A DNA stretch of 64,000 bases from assembly GCF_014705945.2 (NCBI RefSeq), contig NZ_CP061538.1:1612001-1676000 (forward strand). Reading direction: 5' to 3'. This document shows positions 22,736 through 30,223 of this stretch, one piece after another. Made by a program: the position numbers and the translations under genes. Below the pieces are notes generated by a model. The model was not told the DNA's origin, made no database searches, and saw only the letters and a list, made by a program, of their open reading frames with translations. This DNA is from Rothia amarae. GTDB taxonomy: Bacteria; Actinomycetota; Actinomycetes; Actinomycetales; Micrococcaceae. Position 1 is the first letter of the stretch, and each line of letters starts with the position of its first letter.

Positions 22736-24259
22736 CTATTGCGCCAGCTCCCGCTTCAGGATTTTCCCCGTGGGACCCAGCGGTAAATCTTTCACGACCC
22801 GAAATTGACGAGGGTACTTATAGGACGCCAGTTTCTCTCGGCAGAGGGTGTTCAGCTCCTCAATCAAAGCATTCTGGGCAGTTATATTTAGAGCCTCCTT
22901 GGGAACAATATAGGCACAAATTTCCTCACCCACTCGCACATCCGGTACACCTACCACTGCAACCAGACGCACCCCCGCATGGGAATACATGACATCTTCA
23001 ATCTCCCGCGGATACACGCTGTAACCATGCCGCAAAATCATGTCTTTAATACGGTCAACAATGAAGATATTTCCCAGCTCATCGATACGGGCCACGTCCC
23101 CCGTGGCAAACCAATCGCCGTCAAATACTTTCGCAGTTTCCTGGAGATTACCCCAGTAGCCAGCCATCACATTATCGCCTCGCACCCATAACTCGCCGGG
23201 CTCATTTGCAGGAAGTTCTTGCCCATCCTTCCCCCGCACCGCAACTTGGACTCCAGGAATCGCACGCCCCACTGAACCCACTACCAACCCAAATCGTTCT
23301 TGGTTGAAGCTGACGACGGGCGCCGTCTCAGACAAACCGTATCCTTCATAGATAGGGCATGCCAAGAGACGCGCAAAATCAGAATGCACCGATGCCGGTA
23401 AAGGAGAACCGCCAGATATCCCAAACCGGATTTTTCCGTATAAACCACTTACATCCCGTGTTTCACAGTAGGCAGCTAGGGCCGAGTACATCGAAGGTAC
23501 AGCTGCGAAGACCGTAACGCCCTTCTGTTCACACAGCTCAGCTGCGGCGTCGGGAGTAAACCTTGGAAGCAAGGCAATGGATGCTCCTGCAGCGAAGACA
23601 GCATTCATAGAAACGGTCTGCCCGAAGGCATGGAAAAGCGGTAGCCCACCAAAAAATACATCATCAGAACGGTACTCAAAGAAATCTGCCACGGTGCAAG
23701 CGTTCGAAAGCAGATTCTTATGTGTCAGCACAGCACCTTTAGGTTTACCCGTAGTGCCGGAGGTATAAAGAATTACTGCAGGATCATTCTTACCCACAGC
23801 ATATGAAGTCCACTCCCCTGCATCTTCTGATGATTCATCGGCGGGAAAAGTAGTATGAGCACTTATTTCTATCTGTTGAACCGCAGATATTTGGTGGCTT
23901 GAACTCTCTTGGGCGACTCTGGAGCTATCCCAGCAAATCAGCAGGCGCGCCCCCGAATCCTCTATATGAAAATTGACCTCATCGGTACTGAGTAGAGGAT
24001 TCAACGGCACCACCACGGCCCCCATGCTGAGAGCAGCAAAATAAAGGACAGGCATCTGCACTACGTTCGGTAAGGAGAGGGCAACGCGATCCCCAGGGCA
24101 AACACCCAGGTGTTGCAGCCATTTCCCCGCTTGACCTACCGCTGCTTTGAGGTCTGGATAGGACATCTCAACATCACCTGTAACCAGCGCGGTTGATTCT
24201 GAAGACGAAGATTCCAGAAGATGGGCAAGATTGAACTGGAATGACTTAGAAAGTGCCAC
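22736..24259 (-). CDS. Long-chain acyl-CoA synthetase-like AMP-binding ligase
   Basis: ANL-superfamily ligase of 507 residues, starting at GTG with GAGGAG upstream. Motifs in order: YTSGTTGKPKGAVLTH (P-loop, about 166), GYGLSETAP (A5), GDWFATGDVARID (A7), DRIKDMILRHGYSVYP (hinge A8) and PTGKILKREL with the catalytic lysine (A10). It activates a carboxylic acid to an acyl-AMP then an acyl-CoA, most likely a medium or long fatty acid, though an aromatic acid cannot be excluded. It interrupts the usual argR-argG adjacency and is divergent from the ankyrin gene. Confidence 0.87.
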   Translation of the reverse strand: MALSKSFQFNLAHLLESSSSESTALVTGDVEMSYPDLKAAVGQAGKWLQHLGVCPGDRVALSLPNVVQMPVLYFAALSMGAVVVPLNPLLSTDEVNFHIEDSGARLLICWDSSRVAQESSSHQISAVQQIEISAHTTFPADESSEDAGEWTSYAVGKNDPAVILYTSGTTGKPKGAVLTHKNLLSNACTVADFFEYRSDDVFFGGLPLFHAFGQTVSMNAVFAAGASIALLPRFTPDAAAELCEQKGVTVFAAVPSMYSALAAYCETRDVSGLYGKIRFGISGGSPLPASVHSDFARLLACPIYEGYGLSETAPVVSFNQERFGLVVGSVGRAIPGVQVAVRGKDGQELPANEPGELWVRGDNVMAGYWGNLQETAKVFDGDWFATGDVARIDELGNIFIVDRIKDMILRHGYSVYPREIEDVMYSHAGVRLVAVVGVPDVRVGEEICAYIVPKEALNITAQNALIEELNTLCREKLASYKYPRQFRVVKDLPLGPTGKILKRELAQ

Positions 24260-24361
24260 CGTTTCTCCTCTTCAAATATTCGCTGGATTCTGCCGAGCGA
24301 AATAGGTGTCAGCATCTTATGCCGTTATGGGCTTATTTTATACAGGCTATTGCATCAATTT

Positions 24362-24388
24362 CCTTATTATGATTTACTCATAATAAGG
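24362..24388. repeat. Perfect inverted repeat in the ligase-ankyrin divergent region
   Basis: CCTTATTATGA (24362-24372) and TCATAATAAGG (24378-24388) are perfect 11-bp arms around TTTAC. It sits 17 bases before the ankyrin start and about 100 bases before the ligase start. It could be an operator or a 5'-UTR stem. Confidence 0.7.
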
Positions 24389-24405
24389 GAATGGAAAGGT
24401 TTCAC

Positions 24406-24813
24406 ATGCCAGTTGAATCAACAAGTTTTGAACTCAGCGATGAAGAAATTGAGTACCTCAATGCCATCTTTGATGTAGTAAGGGCCGGCCACCTTGCCAA
24501 GCTAACCTCACTACTCGACCAGGGAATCCCTGTAGATTTTACAGACGCCAAAGGGGATTCGCTTCTCATCCTTGCCGCCTATCATGAGCACACTCAGCTG
24601 GTGGAGCTCTTACTAAGCCGAGAAGCAAATATGGATGCACTCAATGACCGTGGACAGACCCCACTGGTCTGCGCAGTCTTCCGCAATAATGAAGAAATCA
24701 CCAAGATCTTGCTTAACGCCGGCGCAGACCCTCAGCTAGGCCACCAAACCCCTGCAGAGGTTGCTGATTTTTTCAATTTGCCACGCATGAAAGAACTGTT
24801 AGCCGGGAAGTAG
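24406..24813 (+). CDS. Ankyrin-repeat protein
   Basis: 135 residues starting at ATG 24406, which has GGAAAGG six bases upstream. An earlier ATG at 24391 overlaps this ribosome-binding site and is less likely. About three ankyrin repeats are visible: DAKGDSLLILAAYHEHTQLV, DRGQTPLVCAVFRNNEEI and the GADPQLGHQTPAEVADFF segment. No signal peptide is seen, so it is probably a cytoplasmic protein-binding protein. Small actinobacterial ankyrin proteins of this type have no agreed function. It lies alone on the + strand inside the arg region. Confidence 0.85.
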   Translation: MPVESTSFELSDEEIEYLNAIFDVVRAGHLAKLTSLLDQGIPVDFTDAKGDSLLILAAYHEHTQLVELLLSREANMDALNDRGQTPLVCAVFRNNEEITKILLNAGADPQLGHQTPAEVADFFNLPRMKELLAGK

Positions 24814-24875
24814 AGCCGATAGGAACGGTAAGGAACCCAATGGTGCGATGCAACCTCCTACGGTAGGCTCCACAT

Positions 24876-25355
24876 TTACGCGGCCCATTCAAGAAATTGC
24901 TCCGCCATCTCTTCTGCTCCCATGGCGGCGCGAGTGATAACCATGACAGTGTCGTCGCCCGCGATAGTACCGAGAACACGGTCGATTCCTGCTTGATCAA
25001 TGGATGACGCGAGAAATTGTGCGGCACCCGGGGGCGTGCGCAAAATAACGAGATTGCCCGAAGCTTCAGCTGTGATGAGAAGTTCCTTGAAGAGAGAAAT
25101 CATACGGGCATCAATACCATCTGATGATGAGCGACGGACCGGATGATTAGGCACAGCATAAATAAGACCTGATTTTTCGTCCCGTACGCGTTCTGCCCCA
25201 ATTTCTACAAGATCTCGGGAAAGCGTAGCTTGAGTGACCTTGACGCCGTCGTTGGTCAACAATTGCGCAAGGTCTGCTTGCGAGCGCACTCGGTGGCTGG
25301 AAAGCAGGTCTACGATGCGCGCTTGCCTCGCGGTTTTGGTGGAAGGGATTGCCAT
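24876..25355 (-). CDS. argR: Arginine repressor
   Basis: 159 residues. N-terminal winged helix (about 8-75: RQARIVDLLSSHRVRSQADL, then VTQATLSRDLVEIGAERVR) and a C-terminal oligomerisation/arginine-binding domain with GAAQFLASSIDQAG and IAGDDTVMVI. It binds ARG boxes as an arginine-loaded hexamer. It directly follows argF (36 bases from argF stop to argR start), the standard actinobacterial order argF-argR. Probably controls the arg promoters described here. Confidence 0.95.
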   Translation of the reverse strand: MAIPSTKTARQARIVDLLSSHRVRSQADLAQLLTNDGVKVTQATLSRDLVEIGAERVRDEKSGLIYAVPNHPVRRSSSDGIDARMISLFKELLITAEASGNLVILRTPPGAAQFLASSIDQAGIDRVLGTIAGDDTVMVITRAAMGAEEMAEQFLEWAA

Positions 25356-25391
25356 CTATTTGTTCCTCGTATGCGAAGTGATTTTTTATTA

Positions 25392-26324
25392 TTATCGGGT
25401 AATTGATTCTTCAAGTAAAAATGTGAGAAGTGCTTTTTGGGCGTGTAGCCGGTTTTCGGCTTCGTCCCACACCACTGATTGGGGGCCGTCTATGACGTCA
25501 GCGGCGACTTCGAAGCCTCGATAGGCGGGTAGGCAGTGCATAAAGATTGCATGATCGTTCGCCTGAGCCATTGCTCCGGAATCTACTTGATAGGGGCGGA
25601 AGATGCTTTCGCGTTGACCTTTTTCTTCCTCTTGCCCCATTGATATCCAAGTATCGGTAATGACAACATCGGCTCCCTGCAGTGCTTCCTCGGGGCTATC
25701 GGTGATGAGAATGGTGGCGCCGGTTTCTCCAGCCCGCTGATGTGCTTCCTGAACAACGGTTGAATCGGGTTGATAATCGGCAGGACCAGCAATATGGACG
25801 TTCATTCCCGCCGTCACTCCCCCCAGCAGGTAGGAGTGCGCCATGTTGTTGGCTGCATCGCCCAGGTAAGCCAGAGTCTTGCCCCTCAAATCACCTAGAT
25901 TTTCTTGCATGGTTTGAAGGTCTGCAAGTATTTGGCAGGGATGATATCGGTCAGAAAGTGCGTTAACGACAGGCACTGTTGCATGTGCCGCCATCTTTTC
26001 CAGCCCTTCCTGCGCGGAAGTTCGCCAGACAATAGCAGAGGCCATATGAGTAAGTACCCGAGATGTATCTTCAATAGATTCTTTATGACCAAGTTGGGAT
26101 TCACCCGAGTCCATCACCAGCGGGAAACCCCCCATTTCAGTAATTCCCGTGGCAAATGAGACGCGAGTTCGAGTGGAGGTCTTGTCGAAAATTACCACAA
26201 CTGTTTGGGGGCCACTAAGCGGTTGCTGAGAAAACCGATCAGCTTTAAACTCTGCTGCTAGACGCAGCACGCGAGCCTGCTCCGTGGGCGTGAGATCTGT
26301 GTCTTTCAGAAAGTGTCGAACCAT
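25392..26324 (-). CDS. argF: Ornithine carbamoyltransferase
   Basis: Ornithine plus carbamoyl phosphate to citrulline. ATG 26324 is chosen since AGGAG is correctly spaced (310 residues). Carbamoyl-phosphate loop STRTR, HPCQ ([11 protein letters not shown]), ornithine-binding DTWISMG and the HCLPAYRG motif with the catalytic Cys are all intact. No sign of decay. Because argC, argJ, argB and argD upstream are lost or broken, its ornithine must come from import or another route. It could alternatively run in the catabolic direction, although argR linkage favours synthesis. Confidence 0.95.
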   Translation of the reverse strand: MVRHFLKDTDLTPTEQARVLRLAAEFKADRFSQQPLSGPQTVVVIFDKTSTRTRVSFATGITEMGGFPLVMDSGESQLGHKESIEDTSRVLTHMASAIVWRTSAQEGLEKMAAHATVPVVNALSDRYHPCQILADLQTMQENLGDLRGKTLAYLGDAANNMAHSYLLGGVTAGMNVHIAGPADYQPDSTVVQEAHQRAGETGATILITDSPEEALQGADVVITDTWISMGQEEEKGQRESIFRPYQVDSGAMAQANDHAIFMHCLPAYRGFEVAADVIDGPQSVVWDEAENRLHAQKALLTFLLEESITR

Positions 26325-26403
26325 GATTTTCTCCTGTTTATACATGCACCAATTAGTTTATGAATCGGCACTCTCAATAATTATAAGGCTAGGTAGCGAT
26401 ATT

Positions 26404-26420
26404 TATGCACTATATGCATA
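26404..26420. promoter_or_regulatory. Candidate ArgR operator upstream of argF
   Basis: TATGCA-CTATA-TGCATA, a perfect 6-bp-arm palindrome in AT-rich sequence, 80 bases before the argF start and just after the argD remnant. TTATGAAT at 26358-26365 may be a second half-site. Its presence suggests argF can be transcribed independently of the broken upstream genes. Confidence 0.5.
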
Positions 26421-26434
26421 CAAAATCTATTTGC

Positions 26435-27660
26435 TTAGGACGCCGCGGCTTCAGCGATAATTGACCCCAGAGCATCAGCAAAACTACTCAGCTCGGCAGC
26501 GCTGATAATCAGGGGCGGGGCAATACGTAAAGTTTTCGCATCCGTTGCGTTGAGGATAAAGCCTTTTTCGCGGGCAATATATACGCAGCGAGGAGCCAGG
26601 GGGCGCCGGATGCTGTAGCATCTGACTCCAGCTGAATTCCAATCAGGAAACCCGCACCGCTGGTACTTACTACCCCTACTACTTTTTCAATGTGCGCTCG
26701 CACGCTGTCACCCAGATGCTGAGCTGATGCCAGTAGATTCTCTTCTTCAATCACCGAGAGAGTCGCCAATGCTGCAGCGCATGCCAGCGGGTTACCGCCA
26801 AAGGTAGTTCCGTGCATCCCTGCTTGCAAAATCGAAAGATTTTCTGCCCCGTTCACTAGCAAAGCGCCGATAGGGAACCCGCCCCCAAGGCCCTTAGCCA
26901 GGGTGATCGCATCGGGCATAGACTGCGCGTCAAGTTCGCGGGTACATTCCAACCAACGGCCAGTGCGGCCCATCCCCGTTTGTACCTCGTCCACAATGAG
27001 GAACGCGTTCTTCTGACGGGTAAGTTCGCGCGCTTTCTACAGGTAGCCACCGGGAAGCGGCAACACTCCGGCTTCTCCTTGAATAGGCTCTACAAATAAT
27101 GCTGCAACATCATCCGTGAGGTTTTCTTCTAAAGCCTCAATCGTTGCAGGAATATGATTAATTCCTGCGGGCAACGGTTCAAAAGGCTCACGATAAGCAG
27201 GCTTCCACGTCAGCGACAACGCACCGACCGTTCGTCCATGGAATATATGGTCAAGTGCAAGAATAGTCTTTTTTCCGTGCTGGTTGGCAAAACGACGGGC
27301 GAGTTTATAGGCGGCTTCGTTCGCCTCGGTTCCCGAGTTGCAGAAAAAAGCTTGAACGGGTTCAGCGGAATTAAAAAGCTCAGAGAGCTTGTTACCCAGA
27401 GCAAGCTGCTGAGGCGTGGTAAAGAGATTATAAATATGAGCTAGTCGATTTGCCTGTTCATTGACGGCTTTCACCCGCATAGGGTGGACATACCCCAAGG
27501 CGTTGACGGCAATTCCCGCCAGCAAATCAAGATAGCGTTTGCCGTTGACATCCTCAAGAAGACAACCGTTTCCTTTTTCAATCACCAACCCCGGATCACC
27601 AAAGACCCCCAGCAGATCTTGGTGGTACTGATCCATTAATGATTTTTGCATATCAGTCAT
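26435..27660 (-). pseudogene. argD: argD, acetylornithine aminotransferase, disrupted by nonsense and frameshift
   Basis: The frame starts with ATG 27660 (GAGGAA upstream) and reads normal ArgD up to GVLPLPGGYL, then hits TAG at 27039-27037. It continues in the same frame with KARELTRQKNAFLIVDEVQTG, so a single CAG-to-TAG change (Gln208) explains the stop. Further on the PLP-lysine region TLAKGLGGGFPIGA is present. After ESDATASGAP, at a C5 run (26605-26609 on the + strand), the frame shifts. The correct C-terminus resumes one frame away as APRCVYIAREKGFILNATDA and ends at 26435. Two independent lesions make a functional enzyme unlikely, though a sequencing slip at the C5 run could explain the second. 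Confidence 0.88.
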
Positions 27661-28340
27661 AGCGAAGTTCCTCGAATCGACGTAGATTCAATCCCAGGTG
27701 TATGCCGGTGCATTCCACCTACCCCATAGGGACTCATAGATCCCATGGATTCGGAACCCAACAAATGAGGTTTCAAGCTCTTGCCCGCGCCGCTTACTCC
27801 TGATGCGGCTACGATAACGACGTCGTCCACCTCCAGTAGCTGCCCCTGAAACCCCGGCAGCAACGCAAGAATACTTGCGGTGGGATAGCAACCTGGCACT
27901 GCAATGCGCTTCGTGTTTTCTAGATTTTCCCGTTGCTTCTGACCCCTAGGAAAGGTGAACTCAGGCAGCCCGTAGGGCCATGACCCTGCGTATTCAGTGC
28001 CGTAGTACTGCTTCCAGTCAGCAGCGTTGATGAGTCGGTAGTCGGCCCCTGCATCGATGACCAGTGTATCTTCACTGAGTTCTGCGGCTAGTTCTCCCGA
28101 TGCACCGTGCGGTAGGGCGAGAAAGACGACCTCGTGCCCCCGTAAAGCGTCCGCAGTAGTTTCCTGCAACACCATCGTCGAATACTTTCGCAGGTGCGGT
28201 GCTATTTCTCCCAGTCGTTGACCTGCTTGGCTGTTGGCGCACACAGTTTTTACGTCTACCTCGGAGTGGGAGGTGAGCAAACGAAGAACTTTGCCACCTG
28301 CGTACCCGGTGGCACCTGAGACTGCAACTGAAAGTGTCAT
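27657..28340 (-). pseudogene. argC: argC, N-acetyl-gamma-glutamyl-phosphate reductase, 3'-truncated
   Basis: Starts at ATG 28340 with MTLSVAVSGATGYAGGKVLR. Nucleotide-binding GATGYAGG, catalytic Cys in AVPGCYPTASIL and the HRHTPGIE segment are present. The protein stops after 227 residues (family about 345). After HRHTPGIES only nine unrelated residues (TSIRGTSL and the junction) follow before a TGA that overlaps the argD ATG. The last third of argC and the whole of argJ and argB, which normally lie between argC and argD in actinobacteria, are missing, consistent with one deletion. The product is very unlikely to be active. Confidence 0.85.
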
Positions 28341-28373
28341 GGAGCCACCATAACGCACATTTATACGAATATA

Positions 28374-28387
28374 AACATATTTATTCA
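28374..28387. promoter_or_regulatory. Candidate ArgR operator upstream of argC
   Basis: AACATATTTATTCA contains the ATTCA half-site spaced four bases from AACAT. A neighbouring ACGAATATAAAC (28365-28376) makes an imperfect 28-bp palindrome. It lies between argC and the divergent oxidoreductase gene. Confidence 0.4.
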
Positions 28388-28468
28388 TATATTTTGGCGT
28401 TTATATCAATATTCCTTTTTCTTGCGTGCATACTCAAACCGTTAGGGTGCTGGAGTAGTCTAGAACAC

Positions 28469-29449
28469 ATGAATACTTCACAGACTCAAAACGTTGTCCT
28501 TGTCCAAGAAACTGGAGACCCGAGCGTCCTGCGCCCATCGCAAGCTCCTGTGCCCCCTCCTGGCGCCCACGAACTGTTAGTCAAAACGCGCGCTACCGGG
28601 GTCAACTTTATAGAAACCTACCAACGAGCCGGCGTCTATTCGGTAAAGCTCCCTTTCATACCTGGTGGAGAGGCATGCGGAATCGTAGAAGCGGTGGGTG
28701 ATCAGGTGAGCGAATTTTCTGTAGGCGATCGAATAACTACCGCTTCAGCTACCCAAACCTACGGGGAATTCTTTACCGTACCCGAAGAATTTGCCGCTGC
28801 CGTTCCAGACGAGATTTCAGATGAGATTGCCGCAGCGCTCCCCCTACAAGGCATGACTGCTCACTATCTCACCCGCTCAACCTTTGCCGTCAACCCCGAA
28901 CACACCGTTCTCCTCCACGCAGGAGCAGGCGGGGTAGGAGGAATAGCGATTCAACTACTCAAGTCAATCGGCGCTACGGTTATTACTACCGTCTCCATCG
29001 AAGAAAAGAAACGCATCGCGCTCAACCACGGCGCAGATCATGTGCTCTTCTACGACAACTTTGCCGAAGAAACCCTAGAAATTACTCAAGGCAAAGGTGT
29101 GGACGTCGCCTACGACTCAGTAGGCAAAACAACATTTGACCAAACCCTCAAAACCCTCAAGACGCGCGGAACCGCCGTCCTCTTCGGGGGCGCATCCGGG
29201 CAAGTACCGCCCTTTGACCTCCAACAGCTAAATGCCTTAGGTTCGCTGTACGTTACCCGTCCCACCCTGGCTCACTACACGCTCAACCGCCCTGAATTCC
29301 TGTGGAGAATGAATGAGCTCTTTGACCGTATTCTGGCCAAAGAGCTCACTGTTACTATTGATCAAATTTTTCCTCTGACTCAAGCAAGCCAAGCCCACGA
29401 ATATCTTGAAGGGCGGCATACTCGTGGAAAAGTCTTGCTCATGCCTTAG
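28469..29449 (+). CDS. NADPH:quinone oxidoreductase, zinc-independent MDR family
   Basis: Medium-chain dehydrogenase/reductase of 326 residues starting ATG 28469. The QOR-type signature PGGEACGIVEAVGDQV, the absence of zinc-binding Cys/His residues, and the Rossmann motif HAGAGGVGGIAIQL identify a quinone oxidoreductase (QorA/zeta-crystallin type). It reduces quinones with NADPH, probably for detoxification. An in-frame upstream ATG (28334) lies in the argC promoter region and is rejected. It ends six bases before the convergent membrane-protein gene, leaving no room for a terminator. Confidence 0.88.
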   Translation: MNTSQTQNVVLVQETGDPSVLRPSQAPVPPPGAHELLVKTRATGVNFIETYQRAGVYSVKLPFIPGGEACGIVEAVGDQVSEFSVGDRITTASATQTYGEFFTVPEEFAAAVPDEISDEIAAALPLQGMTAHYLTRSTFAVNPEHTVLLHAGAGGVGGIAIQLLKSIGATVITTVSIEEKKRIALNHGADHVLFYDNFAEETLEITQGKGVDVAYDSVGKTTFDQTLKTLKTRGTAVLFGGASGQVPPFDLQQLNALGSLYVTRPTLAHYTLNRPEFLWRMNELFDRILAKELTVTIDQIFPLTQASQAHEYLEGRHTRGKVLLMP

Positions 29450-29455
29450 ATGAGA

Positions 29456-30091
29456 CTAGTCAAGGTCTTCCTCAGCACGAGCGCGACGGTTGAGGAAGAT
29501 CGCCGCAAAAACACCAGCTGCAAAAACAACGACGGCACCAATCAGCGACGCCCAGCCCATAATCTGCTGCTGAGAAACGAGAGAAGAAGTAACGGGTTTG
29601 AGGCTACCTTTTTCGCCTGTTCGCACAACTTCAACCTGGTGATCTCCGGTTTTAGCCAGAAGAGCATCGACGTCCTTGTCAAAATCGCCCTCAACCGAAC
29701 CGTTTTGAGTTCCGCGGAACTGAACCGTCTCACCCGGCTGAATCTTCTTTGAATCATTCAGGTTAGAAACATAGGTAATTTCTTTGAGCTGGTCATCTGC
29801 AGGAACCGCGCCGCTATAGATAGCCACATTAGATTTGGTCTGCAGGTCAGGAGTCAAATCAACATATGTGCCGCTCATGACCCAGCTCTTGTCCTCATAT
29901 CCCTTGTTCTGATTAGCTTCGGAAAGCTGGCGGATTCCCAAAACGCAGAGGAAAATTGCCACAATGGTTGCCAAAAGCACCATTGCCACAGTCAACCAGC
30001 GTCCGCGATTATCTACCTCGTTTTCATAGACATCATCTTCTGCCATCTCAAAGAAAGAATCGTTGTCTATTTCCTGAGGTTCGTGAACCAT
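29456..30091 (-). CDS. Two-helix membrane protein of unknown function
   Basis: 211 residues. An acidic N-terminal tail (1-28), a membrane segment about 32-53 (WLTVAMVLLATIVAIFLCVL), an extracytoplasmic domain of about 120 residues and a second membrane segment about 178-200 followed by RRARAEEDLD. The outer domain has two SSN/GTQNGSVEGDFDKD-like stretches and no recognised motif. Probably both ends are cytoplasmic. It lies downstream of pheT on the same strand but after a terminator, so it is likely a single gene. Not recognised. Confidence 0.75.
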   Translation of the reverse strand: MVHEPQEIDNDSFFEMAEDDVYENEVDNRGRWLTVAMVLLATIVAIFLCVLGIRQLSEANQNKGYEDKSWVMSGTYVDLTPDLQTKSNVAIYSGAVPADDQLKEITYVSNLNDSKKIQPGETVQFRGTQNGSVEGDFDKDVDALLAKTGDHQVEVVRTGEKGSLKPVTSSLVSQQQIMGWASLIGAVVVFAAGVFAAIFLNRRARAEEDLD

Positions 30092-30153
30092 AAAAATACT
30101 CCAAAATTTAAGGTGCTTGGGGGGCTAATACTACAGTCTACAAGGGATAACTG

Positions 30154-30189
30154 AAAAAAGGCGGTGTTCTTCGGTTGAAGAACACCGCC
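30154..30189 (-). terminator. pheT terminator
   Basis: Perfect 13-bp stem GGCGGTGTTCTTC (30160-30172) with 30177-30189, loop GGTT, followed on the minus strand by TTTTTT. It is 34 bases past pheT. Confidence 0.9.
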
Positions 30190-30223
30190 CTATCCTCCTT
30201 CAAAGAAGAGAATCCAAGGATTT

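Noticed and set aside
26509-26994. A separate 161-codon aminotransferase gene
   Set aside because: It is the in-frame continuation of argD after the TAG, plus a false tail created by the frameshift.
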